Positions 47,552 to 56,869 of a DNA stretch of 64,000 nucleotides are shown piece after piece (position 1 is the stretch's first letter; the number at the start of each line of letters is the position of its first letter). The translations under genes and the position numbers were made by a program. The notes beneath the pieces are model-generated. The model ran no database searches. It was given only the letters and a program-made list of their open reading frames with translations, and had not been told where the DNA came from. This stretch comes from Egbenema bharatensis (GTDB taxonomy: Bacteria > Cyanobacteriota > Cyanobacteriia > Elainellales > Elainellaceae): positions 2,418,001 through 2,482,000 of the forward strand of contig NZ_CP182236.1 of assembly GCF_048077055.1 (NCBI RefSeq), in the 5' to 3' direction.

Positions 47552-48292
47552 ATGAGTGATACTGCGGCATTTTTAGCAGGATGTGCTGTAACAGGTGTTG
47601 CAGTCCTCTTCGTCATGCGCAACGATGTTGTGGGCAATTCGACGGGAGTACCGCCAACACCACAGTCCCCTGCGATCACTCAAACTCCAATACCCGTTCC
47701 ACCCTCTCCCCCAGGTTCCCAGGAGGATGGACGCAGTTTTCGTTTGGAAACCGAACTTGATCAGCAGCGTAACCTGTCCAGAGACTTAACGGATCAAATC
47801 CGACGGCAGCAGGAACGGGCAGACGAACTGCGAAATCAACTAGAACGCCAACAGCGACAGACGGACGATTTAAAAAGCCAGTTAGAAAGACAGGAGAGAA
47901 ACACAGAGATTTTGATCTCCCGGATGCAGGAGCAGCAGCGAATTATCGATCGCATTTCTGATCAGCCAATGCAAACTCAGCTTCCGGCCCCTGCCGACTA
48001 CCACAGCAACAACTCATCCGATCACTCCAGTCTCTATGCCATCGTTACGGGAGCCATTGGGGTGGTCGTCCTGGTGGTGGTGGCAGGAGGAGGACTGGTT
48101 TTGTTTGCCATTGTCATCGTTGTCCTATTCTCGACTCGCCGTCGTCGCACCCGCACGGTTCATATTGTGCATCCGTTTGCCCCTTCATCCTATGCAACCA
48201 CGCCTTCCCAAGCCCTTTTACCCGCACGCATCCGCACCCGTCCTGCCCGTCAGGTTGACATGGAATATTACGGGGATGATGAGTACGATTAG
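47552..48292 (+). CDS. Membrane protein with coiled coil, function unknown
   Basis: 246 residues. N-terminal hydrophobic segment (about 5-22), Pro-rich stretch (about 33-55), then a long coiled coil (about 65-138; regular RQQERADELRNQLERQQRQ pattern) and a second span (about 163-193), with a basic/aromatic C-terminus ending YYGDDEYD. Not recognised beyond cyanobacteria. The shape suggests a membrane-tethered scaffold. Confidence 0.7.
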   Translation: MSDTAAFLAGCAVTGVAVLFVMRNDVVGNSTGVPPTPQSPAITQTPIPVPPSPPGSQEDGRSFRLETELDQQRNLSRDLTDQIRRQQERADELRNQLERQQRQTDDLKSQLERQERNTEILISRMQEQQRIIDRISDQPMQTQLPAPADYHSNNSSDHSSLYAIVTGAIGVVVLVVVAGGGLVLFAIVIVVLFSTRRRRTRTVHIVHPFAPSSYATTPSQALLPARIRTRPARQVDMEYYGDDEYD

Positions 48293-48433
48293 AAGCAACT
48301 CTCCTCCTACGCCCGGTTTCTCACCCTCTACAGAATGCGTTAGGCTAAAAACAGTGATTCTGAAGTTTTGAAATAGAGCCATTACAACGTTTGATTGGGG
48401 CAGCGAATGCTCCAGTGAGAGAGGACACGAACG

Positions 48434-49324
48434 ATGAGTCAAACTGTTACACCGTCTCCAACAAATTTTGAGAAACTCCAGACCGAGGGAGCGATCGAAA
48501 CCCCTCCTTCATCGGGACTGGCAGCGTTTCGGCAGGAAGTGGTTGCCCTGACTCGCCGTCTATTTATTCAGCTTCAGCGTCGCCCTTCAACTCTAATTGC
48601 TGGCATTATTCAGCCCGTGATGTGGTTGGTGTTGTTTGGGGCGTTGTTCCAGAACGTACCGCAGGGTTTGTTTGGCGATAGCCAGAACTACGGTCAGTTT
48701 TTGGCGGCTGGGGTAATTGTGTTCACGGCCTTTGGTGGAGCACTGAACGCAGGACTCCCAGTCATGTTCGATCGAGAGTTTGGTTTTCTCAATCGCTTGC
48801 TGGTCGCTCCACTGGCTTCTCGGTTTTCCATTGTGATTGCCTCGGCAATCTTTATTGCCACCATGAGCCTGGTGCAGTCAGCAGTGATTATTGGCATGAG
48901 TGCCTTCCTGGGGGCGGGCTTACCCTCGGCGGGAGGATTAGCAGTCGTAACGGCGATCGTCCTTTTGCTGGTATTAGGCGTAACGGCATTGAGCCTGGGA
49001 CTGGCCTTTGCATTGCCAGGACATATTGAACTGATTGCGGTGATTTTTGTCACCAACTTGCCCCTCCTGTTCGCCAGTACGGCTCTGGCTCCCCTTTCCT
49101 TTATGCCGACCTGGTTACAGTTTGTCGCCAGTTTGAATCCCTTGAGCTATGCGATCGAACCGATTCGATATATCTACACTCACAGCAACTGGGGTTTTAA
49201 TGATGTGGTGATGCAGGCTCCCTTCGCGGAAATTACGATGTCCACCGCCTTGCTGATTCTCGTTGGGTTTAGCACCATTGGACTGATGAGCATTCGTCCC
49301 CTGCTGCGGCGATCGTTTGCTTAA
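48434..49324 (+). CDS. ABC-2 type exporter permease
   Basis: 296 residues with about six membrane segments in the ABC-2 (DrrB-like) pattern: RRPSTLIAGIIQPVMWLVLFGALF, then GLPVMFDREFGFLNRLLVAPLA and PLSFMPTWLQFVASLNPLSYAIEPIRY. The last two are the typical ABC-2 signature. No ATPase gene is adjacent; the ABC ATPase at 24392 is of importer type and not the partner. Possibly exports lipid or polysaccharide. Start ATG 48434 follows a GAGAGGACACGAACG region. Confidence 0.88.
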   Translation: MSQTVTPSPTNFEKLQTEGAIETPPSSGLAAFRQEVVALTRRLFIQLQRRPSTLIAGIIQPVMWLVLFGALFQNVPQGLFGDSQNYGQFLAAGVIVFTAFGGALNAGLPVMFDREFGFLNRLLVAPLASRFSIVIASAIFIATMSLVQSAVIIGMSAFLGAGLPSAGGLAVVTAIVLLLVLGVTALSLGLAFALPGHIELIAVIFVTNLPLLFASTALAPLSFMPTWLQFVASLNPLSYAIEPIRYIYTHSNWGFNDVVMQAPFAEITMSTALLILVGFSTIGLMSIRPLLRRSFA

Positions 49325-49342
49325 GGGGTTCAAAAATTCTTG

Positions 49343-49380
49343 AAGTTTAAGGTTCGATTTTGGGGTTGTGCCTTAAACTT
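49343..49380. terminator. Hairpin after the ABC-2 gene
   Basis: Perfect 10-bp stem AAGTTTAAGG (49343-49352) with CCTTAAACTT (49371-49380), 18-base loop. There is no T-run, so it may be a terminator of weak kind, an attenuator or a processing site. Confidence 0.4.
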
Positions 49381-49501
49381 GGGAGTCAAGTTTCATCTCT
49401 GTTTCAGAAGGGAGCAAAACTGCTTCCAGTGCGTCTTGATCATCAGTTCGCCCATCGCACACTTCCTGATTTCTTTGTTTTAGCCTTTTACAGCAAGACC
49501 T

Positions 49502-49864
49502 ATGAAAAGAATGATGCGTCAACCCAACTTTTTCCGTGCAGCCCCGATCGCCCTCGGTATCCTGGGATGCGGTGTACTGTCTGCCATTCAACCTGCGATC
49601 GCCCAAACGCCACCGAATCCTGGACTGGGCAGCAGCGATCGGGGGGTGAATCAGCCTGATGATATGCCCAATATGTTTGATTTAATGCACGAATTACAGC
49701 GTGGATCCATTCGCAGTCCGTACGAGTTTCAGCAAGATCAGCAGCGCAACATCAGTAACGAAGCCGCTGATTTTCGGGAGCAGCAGCGTCGTGCCCTGGA
49801 GCAACCCATTCAGCCCGGAACCGTTGAACCAATGCCCTTTGAGGCTTCTGAGCTGGAAGAATAA
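49502..49864 (+). CDS. Secreted protein of unknown function
   Basis: 120 residues. Signal peptide (about 1-34, ending QPAIAQTPP) and a small, polar, Gln-rich mature part with PDDMPNMFDLMHELQRGSIRSPYEFQQDQQRN. Related small proteins occur in cyanobacteria next to exporters. Function unknown. Confidence 0.72.
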   Translation: MKRMMRQPNFFRAAPIALGILGCGVLSAIQPAIAQTPPNPGLGSSDRGVNQPDDMPNMFDLMHELQRGSIRSPYEFQQDQQRNISNEAADFREQQRRALEQPIQPGTVEPMPFEASELEE

Positions 49865-49900
49865 CGCGCTCAATTAACCAATCGTCAGTAGGGGGTGAAT

Positions 49901-50503
49901 GTGGCATTAGAAGGCACGGCATCTCCAGTGGAAGCGGTTTTACGGTTTTGGTTTGGCGATCCGGCGACAGAGGCAACGGATTATGCTGCACGGCGGCAGC
50001 TCTGGTTTGGCAAGAAAAGCCAGTTTGACCAGGAAATTGCCGATCGCTTTCAATCGCTGTATCAGCAAGCGGCGCATGGAGAGTTGGATCATTGGCAGGA
50101 AGCCCCCGACTCCTGTTTGGCTCTCCTGATTGTGCTGGATCAATTTCCGCGCAATCTATTTCGTCAGCACCCCCAGGCATTTGCCACTGATGCTAAAGCC
50201 CTCGCCATTGCAAAATCTGCGATCGCCCAGGGATTTGATCAGTCCCTGGAGCCAGTCCAGCGGATTTTCATGTATTTACCGTTGGAGCATAGTGAGGATC
50301 GATCCGATCAGTTGCAGTCTGTAGAATGCTTTCGCAATTTGGCAGCGATCGATCCTGCCCTAAACGATGTTTTTGACTATGCCCTGCGCCACTACGAAGT
50401 GATCAACCGATTTGGCCGCTTTCCCCATCGCAATTCGATTCTCGCTCGCCCCAGCACCCCCGAAGAGATCGAGTTTCTCAAGCAACCTGGCTCATCTTTC
50501 TGA
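49901..50503 (+). CDS. DUF924 family protein
   Basis: 200 residues; the start is GTG at 49901 with TAGGGGG six bases upstream, or GTG at 49895. The fold is the helical TPR-like DUF924, with RFWFGDPATEAT at the start, WFGKKSQFDQEIADRF, and LIVLDQFPRNLFRQHPQAFATDAKAL and FMYLPLEHSEDR. Function unknown; widespread in cyanobacteria and proteobacteria. Confidence 0.9.
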   Translation: MALEGTASPVEAVLRFWFGDPATEATDYAARRQLWFGKKSQFDQEIADRFQSLYQQAAHGELDHWQEAPDSCLALLIVLDQFPRNLFRQHPQAFATDAKALAIAKSAIAQGFDQSLEPVQRIFMYLPLEHSEDRSDQLQSVECFRNLAAIDPALNDVFDYALRHYEVINRFGRFPHRNSILARPSTPEEIEFLKQPGSSF

Positions 50504-51006
50504 ATTCGATCGCTCCATTAATTTAGTTTTAAGACGAAATTTCAGCAAATGGCTCGATTGCCGTAGCGCAGGCAGCGTTTCAATTGAGCGTTCGACCTTA
50601 GTTCGCGTCGAGGGCTCACGCCGAAGTCTTGCCTGCCAGTGAACGTGCCAGTGAACGATTGTCGTCCAACTACAAAACTGCGATACACCTGATCGCTGTG
50701 CCCTTGAAACTGTGATTTTGCATTTCAAGCTCTGAGATATACCTGCCTCTGCTTGGGTCATCCCTCATGCTGAATGTTCAGAGAAAACTCGGAGAAAAAC
50801 TACAATTTCGTAACCAAAAGAACTTGTTTCTAAGAAGTTAGCCCGATATTCTAGCAGAAGGAATGCAGAGTATAGCATCACTGCATCAGTAGGACGGGCG
50901 GGATTGATCCAATCACTTCAATCTGCCTCCGTGAAGGCTTTCTGCTGTGTCTTTCAGATCTGTTTCCTGCGCCTGCATCTTCTGTTCCAATTCTGCCCCC
51001 AATTTT
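50504..51006. other. Gene-free stretch
   Basis: About 500 bp. It contains a repeat related to R1/R2 middles (ccgtagcgcaggcagcgttt, then cgtcgagggctcacgccgaa and gtcttgcctgcc, about 50560-50640). The rest has no recognisable structure; start of the next gene is uncertain. Confidence 0.5.
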
Positions 51007-52248
51007 ATGGCTCCCTTTTCTCATCTACCAAAGCATCACCTGATGTCCGGTTCAACGTTAGAGGCATCGATCGATCGAACTGTATCAGTATCCCGATTGC
51101 CATTTTCAGGCTGGTGGCTTTGGGCTATACCGACTCTACTGGTGTCCGGCGGGGCAGCATATTGGGCAGTGAATCATTTACTGGCTCTCCCCGATATGCC
51201 CGGATGCCGTGCTGCTGCTGAGGCAAAAGCGACGACTTCGGTACAGCTTTACTGTGCCCAACAAATCGCCAACCGCCAAACCACCGATGATCTACGTCGA
51301 GCCATTCTCATGGTTAATGAAATTGCTGCCAATGATCCCTTCCGGGAAGAGGGCGATCGCTGGATGAGAACCTGGACGGAAACGATTCTAGGGAGAGGCG
51401 AAGCAGAGTTCCAGGCAGGTAATTTGCAGCGGGCAATTCGGATCGCAGAACGGATTCCAACGAAAGTGAGAACGCGGCCCATGGCAACCGAGCGCATCGA
51501 TCGCTGGCAGCGGATTTGGTCAAGGGCAGAACGCATCTATGATCAAACTCAAACGGAAATTGGCTGGCGAAACTGGTCGAGGGCGATGAATATTGCCAGG
51601 GAATTGTTGGCGATCGAGAATCAGTACTGGGCAACCACCAAACATCAGGAACTGATGAATGTCCTGCAAGCCACCCAGGACGCGAATAAAATCCAGCCCA
51701 GCCCAACGGCTCGACGGACTCCTGAACAATCGACCAATCCTGTGGGAGACTATCTAACCCAACGCCAGCGGGAACGGGAACAGGAAGCCACGGCCCGGTT
51801 AGCCAGGGCGCGGGAATTAGCCAGTGCAGGCGATGTGGCAGGACTTCAGGCAGCCATTTCTGAAGCTCGGCAGGTTCTCTTTGGCACCCCCCGCTATGAT
51901 GAAGCCCAAGCCGCTATTACCACCTGGCGCAAACAGATTGAGGCGATCGAAGATTGGCCTTACCTCGATCGAGCTAGAACCCTGGCCAGTCGAGGTGATT
52001 TAGAGTCGCTGGAAGCCGCTATTCGGGAAGCGCGGCGGATTGGTTGGGGTCGTCCCCTCCATACCGAAGCCCATCAGCAAATTGCAATCTGGCAGGAGCA
52101 AGCCTCGCAACTGCGCCTGACTCACCAAACCCCGCCGTCCCAGACCATCGAAGCGGTAGACGTGCGAACACCCTCAACCGAGGCTTCACCAGCGGCAACG
52201 CCCGTTGAGGAAGCGATCGACACTCTGGAAGGGGAAGAAATCCCGTAG
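51007..52248 (+). CDS. Membrane-anchored protein with helical repeats, function unknown
   Basis: About 413 residues from the ATG at 51007 (MAPFSHLPKHHLMSG); ATG 51043 (MSGSTLEAS) is a plausible alternative and the frame opens further upstream. One span (about 35-55: WWLWAIPTLLVSGGAAYWAV). Then helices in repeats of about 70 residues. Clear copies: RARELASAGDVAGLQAAISEAR and RARTLASRGDLESLEAAIREAR, each followed by G-x-P..EA...I..W. A low-complexity Pro/Thr tail ends the protein. Common in cyanobacteria, often labelled chromosome segregation ATPase without evidence. Confidence 0.72.
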   Translation: MAPFSHLPKHHLMSGSTLEASIDRTVSVSRLPFSGWWLWAIPTLLVSGGAAYWAVNHLLALPDMPGCRAAAEAKATTSVQLYCAQQIANRQTTDDLRRAILMVNEIAANDPFREEGDRWMRTWTETILGRGEAEFQAGNLQRAIRIAERIPTKVRTRPMATERIDRWQRIWSRAERIYDQTQTEIGWRNWSRAMNIARELLAIENQYWATTKHQELMNVLQATQDANKIQPSPTARRTPEQSTNPVGDYLTQRQREREQEATARLARARELASAGDVAGLQAAISEARQVLFGTPRYDEAQAAITTWRKQIEAIEDWPYLDRARTLASRGDLESLEAAIREARRIGWGRPLHTEAHQQIAIWQEQASQLRLTHQTPPSQTIEAVDVRTPSTEASPAATPVEEAIDTLEGEEIP

Positions 52249-52535
52249 GGGCGATCGATCCGGGTGGAAGTGCAACCCATTGGCTGGGGAATCGGCTCAA
52301 AACGGATGTACTAAAGGATCGAATCAGGGTAACATAAGGGGTTGACGGAGCTTGGCAATCCAAGTTTTGGAAGGTTAACGATAGAATTGTTAAGAACCAT
52401 TTCCGTAGCAACGGATGAAACGGTTGGAACAATCCAGGGGAACTGAACCCTGTAACGCATTAGCCTGGCAATGTTGAGCCTGTTCTGACCAGCCTGTCTG
52501 CTGCTATCACTGCACCCCTAGCCCCCCGATCGCCC
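52249..52535. other. Short gap before uvrA
   Basis: About 285 bp with no coding frame in the same strand and no LexA box. Presumably the uvrA promoter; no clear -10/-35 pair. Confidence 0.4.
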
Positions 52536-55500
52536 ATGTCCCAGCGAGACTTTGAAGATACTAAGGCCTCGAAGGCTAAGAGTTCTAAGGGTTCTAAAAG
52601 TACCAGAAACTCAAAGAAAAGCTCGAAATCCTCGGTGAAGGGGAGTGAGGAAACGGTTGGGCCAAGTGCCCAGCCAGTAAATGCTCCAGCATTAGATGTT
52701 CAACCGTCTAACGCTCAGGAGTTAGATGCTCAGGAGTTAGATGCTCAAGAGCCAGGCTCCAATAGCTCCACAACCCGGAATGGTTCGGCAAAGCGGAATG
52801 GTCGATCGCGGCAGGCTTCCCAGGCTTTGAAGGCGACGAATGCGCAAGCCGCCCTGCAATCTTCTCCTGCTCAAAACTGTATTCACATCCGAGGGGCACG
52901 GCAACATAACCTGAAGAATCTGGATCTGCTCCTGCCCCGCGATCAGTTGATCGTGTTTACCGGCGTATCGGGTTCTGGGAAATCCTCCCTGGCGTTTGAC
53001 ACGATCTTTGCGGAAGGGCAACGGCGGTACGTGGAGTCCCTCAGTGCCTATGCACGGCAATTTTTGGGGCAGGTAGACAAGCCCGATGTGGATGCGATCG
53101 AGGGCTTAAGTCCGGCTATTTCCATTGATCAGAAATCCACCTCCCACAACCCGCGATCGACGGTGGGTACGGTGACGGAGATTTACGACTATCTGCGTCT
53201 GCTCTACGGGCGGGCCGGGGAACCCCACTGTCCCCACTGCGGTCGCTCCATTGTGCCGCAAACGGTGGATCAAATGGTCGATCGGATTATGCAACTCCCC
53301 GATCGAACCCGGTTTCAAATTCTGGCTCCGGTGGTGCGGGGCAAGAAAGGAACCCACAAGAAGCTGCTGTCCGGGCTGGCGGCGGAAGGATTTGTTCGGG
53401 TGCGGATTGATAAGGAAGTGCGGGAACTGTCGGACAATATTGAGCTGGAAAAAAATCAGTTTCACAATATTGAAATTGTGGTCGATCGCCTGGTGAAGAA
53501 GGACGGGATTCAGGAGCGATTGGTGGATTCCCTCAGCACCTGCTTGAAGCGATCGGAGGGGATTGCATTCATTGATGCCACCCTGCCCGAAACCGACAAT
53601 GTGGTGTCGCTGAATCCGGATCTACAACTGGCGGTTTTACCTTCGATGGCGGCGGAACCCGCAGGTCGTTACGGCCAATCCGAAGACGATCAGAATCGGC
53701 TGGAACTCGTCTTTTCAGAAAATTTTGCCTGCCCGGAACACGGAGCTGTGATGGAGGAGTTGTCCCCCCGGCTGTTCTCCTTCAACTCACCCTACGGAGC
53801 CTGCCCCCACTGTCACGGACTGGGCAGCCTGCGGACTTTCTCAGCGGAACTGGTCGTCCCTGATCCGAAGCTGCCCGTCTATGCAGCGATCGCCCCCTGG
53901 TCGGATAAAGACAATACCTACTACTTTTCTCTGCTGTACAGCCTGGGGCAGTCCTTTGGCTTCGAGATTCAAACCCCCTGGGAGCAGCTCACTCCGGATC
54001 AACAGCAGGTGATTCTGCACGGTTCTGAGGAGAAGATTTACATTGAGGCGGATTCTCGCTACCACGATAAAAAAGGCTATCACCGGCGCTACGAAGGCGT
54101 GTTGCCCATGCTGGAACGGCAGTACAAGGAAGCCTCATCGGATCTGTATAAGCAAAAGCTGGAGCAGTATTTGGTGGATCAGGCTTGCGAGGTCTGCGGC
54201 GGCGATCGCCTGAAGCCGGAAGCCCTGGCGGTGCGGGTCGGACAGTTTGCCATCAAGGAACTGACTAACGTTTCGATTCGGGACTGTCTGGATCGGGTCA
54301 ATGCGATGGAACTGTCCTCCCGACAGGCGCAGATTGGGGAACTGGTACTGAAGGAAATTAAGGCGCGGCTGCAATTTTTGCTGGATGTGGGGTTGGATTA
54401 TCTCACCCTCGATCGCACGGCTATGACCCTTTCAGGCGGAGAGGCCCAGCGGATTCGGCTGGCCACTCAGATTGGAGCCGGACTGACGGGCGTACTGTAT
54501 GTGTTGGATGAACCCAGCATTGGTCTGCACCAGCGGGACAACGATCGCCTGCTCAATACGCTGACCAAACTCCGCAATCTGGGCAATACCCTGATCGTGG
54601 TGGAGCATGATGAGGACACGATCCGAGCTGCCGATCATCTGGTGGATATTGGCCCCGGAGCCGGAATTCATGGCGGGCAGATCGTGGCTCAGGGTTCCCT
54701 GGAGAATCTGCTGGCGGCAGAGAATTCCCTGACGGGAGCCTACCTTTCGGGACGACGGGTGATTCCGACTCCCACGGAACGGCGAGAGGGCAACGGGCGA
54801 TCGCTGCTGCTGCATGATGCTCACCGCAATAATCTCCAGCACATTGATGTGGAAATTCCCCTGGGCAAGCTGGTCTGCGTTACGGGGGTATCGGGTTCGG
54901 GTAAGTCTACCCTGGTCAACGAATTGCTCTATCCGGCCTTGCAACATCACTTTGGGCACAAAGTTCCCCAGCCCAAGGAGATGGCTAAACTCAAAGGTTT
55001 ATCAGCCCTGGATAAGGTGATTGTGATTGACCAATCTCCGATCGGACGCACGCCGCGATCGAACCCTGCCACCTATACGGGGGTGTTTGATGTGATTCGG
55101 GATCTGTTTTCTGAAACGATCGAAGCGAAGGCCAGGGGCTATAAGCCGGGACAATTCTCCTTTAACGTGAAAGGCGGACGGTGCGAAGCCTGCGGCGGAC
55201 AGGGGGTAAACGTGATTGAGATGAACTTCCTGCCGGATGTCTATGTTCAGTGCGAAGTCTGTAAGGGAGCCCGCTATAACCGCGAAACGTTGCAGGTGAA
55301 GTACAAGGGCAAGTCGATTTCCGATGTGTTGAACATGACCGCTGAGGAAGCCCTGGAGTTTTTCGAGAATATTCCCAAGGCGGCTTCTCGACTAAAAACG
55401 ATGGTGGATGTGGGGCTGGGCTATGTGCGGCTGGGACAAACGGCTCCAACTCTGTCGGGGGGAGAAGCTCAACGGTTGAAGTTAGCCTCGGAACTCTCCC

Positions 55501-55805
55501 GCCGTGCCACGGGCAAAACCCTTTACCTGATCGATGAACCCACCACTGGACTCTCCTTTTACGATGTCCATAAATTGCTGGATGTGCTGCAACGCTTGAC
55601 GGATATGGGCAACACAATTCTGGTGATTGAACATAATCTGGATGTGATTCGCTGTGCCGACTGGGTGATCGATCTGGGTCCAGAGGGGGGCGATCGCGGT
55701 GGGGAAATTGTCGCGGTGGGAACCCCGGAAGCGGTGGCGGAGAATGGGCGATCGTTTACGGGACATTATCTGAAAAAAGTGTTGGCCCAGCATCCTAAAA
55801 ATTAA
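52536..55805 (+). CDS. uvrA: Excinuclease ABC subunit A with N-terminal extension
   Basis: 1089 residues. Damage-recognition ATPase of nucleotide excision repair. Canonical UvrA begins at about residue 116 (CIHIRGARQHNLKNLDL). P-loop 1 VFTGVSGSGKSSLAF (about 140-154), zinc module CPHCG near 231, zinc region C-EVCGGDRL, then signature LSGGEAQRIRL and the second ATP site with GVSGSGKSTLVN. Upstream is an unusual ~113-residue Lys/Ser-rich extension containing 15-base tandem repeats (AQELD). No other start codon in frame can remove it. The stop at 55803-55805 overlaps the target-site duplication of an insertion sequence. Confidence 0.95.
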   Translation: MSQRDFEDTKASKAKSSKGSKSTRNSKKSSKSSVKGSEETVGPSAQPVNAPALDVQPSNAQELDAQELDAQEPGSNSSTTRNGSAKRNGRSRQASQALKATNAQAALQSSPAQNCIHIRGARQHNLKNLDLLLPRDQLIVFTGVSGSGKSSLAFDTIFAEGQRRYVESLSAYARQFLGQVDKPDVDAIEGLSPAISIDQKSTSHNPRSTVGTVTEIYDYLRLLYGRAGEPHCPHCGRSIVPQTVDQMVDRIMQLPDRTRFQILAPVVRGKKGTHKKLLSGLAAEGFVRVRIDKEVRELSDNIELEKNQFHNIEIVVDRLVKKDGIQERLVDSLSTCLKRSEGIAFIDATLPETDNVVSLNPDLQLAVLPSMAAEPAGRYGQSEDDQNRLELVFSENFACPEHGAVMEELSPRLFSFNSPYGACPHCHGLGSLRTFSAELVVPDPKLPVYAAIAPWSDKDNTYYFSLLYSLGQSFGFEIQTPWEQLTPDQQQVILHGSEEKIYIEADSRYHDKKGYHRRYEGVLPMLERQYKEASSDLYKQKLEQYLVDQACEVCGGDRLKPEALAVRVGQFAIKELTNVSIRDCLDRVNAMELSSRQAQIGELVLKEIKARLQFLLDVGLDYLTLDRTAMTLSGGEAQRIRLATQIGAGLTGVLYVLDEPSIGLHQRDNDRLLNTLTKLRNLGNTLIVVEHDEDTIRAADHLVDIGPGAGIHGGQIVAQGSLENLLAAENSLTGAYLSGRRVIPTPTERREGNGRSLLLHDAHRNNLQHIDVEIPLGKLVCVTGVSGSGKSTLVNELLYPALQHHFGHKVPQPKEMAKLKGLSALDKVIVIDQSPIGRTPRSNPATYTGVFDVIRDLFSETIEAKARGYKPGQFSFNVKGGRCEACGGQGVNVIEMNFLPDVYVQCEVCKGARYNRETLQVKYKGKSISDVLNMTAEEALEFFENIPKAASRLKTMVDVGLGYVRLGQTAPTLSGGEAQRLKLASELSRRATGKTLYLIDEPTTGLSFYDVHKLLDVLQRLTDMGNTILVIEHNLDVIRCADWVIDLGPEGGDRGGEIVAVGTPEAVAENGRSFTGHYLKKVLAQHPKN

Positions 55806-55808
55806 CTC

Positions 55809-56811
55809 ACGTCTAATGTGAATTGGACAAAAAGGTGGGAGAGGTTGAGAATCGAAGTACCACCTTTGAAGCTCACCTCTCCCATGACTAGCATAGACTT
55901 TCCCAGCCTGATGACCACCATTTTTGTTCTGGTAGACGATTGGTATCGCCAGCAGATTGCACCGTTAGACTGCCCCCGACCAGGAGTACAAGCGCAATTG
56001 AGTGATAGCGAAATGCTGACCTTAGCACTGCTGATGGACTATCTGCCCTTTCCGGGTGAAACCCAGTTTCTCGGCTTTATGCGTGCCAACTATCTCTGCT
56101 GGTTTCCACAGTTGTTGGATCAGAGTCAATTCAATCGGCGCTTACGCCAATTAGATGGGATGCTGGAATCACTGCGACGCAGTTGGGTCGTGGCATTAGG
56201 AGCGACCCAGCAAACGCATCTGCTGGTGGACACCAAACCGATTCCCGTACTGGGACTCAAGCGGGACAAGACACGCAGTGATTTTTCTGGCAATGCAACC
56301 CCTGGCTATTGTGCGTCGCGCCAGATGTATTACTTCGGCTACAAACTCGCCTTACTCAGTACCTGGAACGGGATTCCGATTGCCTATGATTTAGTCCCAG
56401 CCAACACCGATGAGCGGGTTGCCATTGAGTCGCTCTTAGCGGTCGCCCGAGGGTGCACCATCTACGGTGACAAGGGGTTTATCGACCAGGACTGGCAACT
56501 CCAAGTGCAGCAGCGCACCGGCAATCAGATTTGGACTGTCTTGCGCAAAAATCAGAAACAGCAGCATCCCCCATCCCTCAATCGCTTCATCTCCAAAGTG
56601 CGTCAGCGCATTGAAGGGGTGTTTCATGAAATTCAAAACACTGGACGTAACCCCGAACGCTTGCTCAACAAGACCGTAGAGGGCTTTTGTGTCCACATTG
56701 CAGCTAAACTGGCAAGCCATACCCTGCGGTTATTGCTCAAACAGCAGTTTGGCATCCATGTGTTAACCTTCCAACAGTCTTAAACTGCTCTGTCTAATTC
56801 ACATTAGGCGT
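55809..56811 (+). mobile_element. IS982-family insertion sequence
   Basis: About 1003 bp with imperfect 21-bp terminal inverted repeats ACGYCTAATGTGAATTRGACA (55809-55829 and 56791-56811 reversed; two mismatches). Direct target duplication AACTC flanks it (55804-55808 and 56812-56816). It contains one transposase gene. It lies immediately after the uvrA stop codon and 58 bp before the DGR target gene, and may have altered the transcription of the latter. Confidence 0.85.
55884..56783 (+). CDS. IS982-family transposase
   Basis: 299 residues from the ATG at 55884 (MTSIDFPSLMTTIFVLVDDWYRQQI); the frame is open further upstream within the left end. Recognised pattern: LSDSEMLTLALLMDYL, the catalytic Asp of LLVDTKPIPVLG, the second Asp of YGDKGFIDQDWQLQV and Glu in QRIEGVFHEIQ, in DDE order. 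Frame is intact, so it may be active. Confidence 0.9.
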   Translation: MTSIDFPSLMTTIFVLVDDWYRQQIAPLDCPRPGVQAQLSDSEMLTLALLMDYLPFPGETQFLGFMRANYLCWFPQLLDQSQFNRRLRQLDGMLESLRRSWVVALGATQQTHLLVDTKPIPVLGLKRDKTRSDFSGNATPGYCASRQMYYFGYKLALLSTWNGIPIAYDLVPANTDERVAIESLLAVARGCTIYGDKGFIDQDWQLQVQQRTGNQIWTVLRKNQKQQHPPSLNRFISKVRQRIEGVFHEIQNTGRNPERLLNKTVEGFCVHIAAKLASHTLRLLLKQQFGIHVLTFQQS

Positions 56812-56869
56812 AACTCGTGAGGCTGCAAGGTGGGTTAAATTGTGGCAATAGCTTCTCTGTGCAGCGCTG

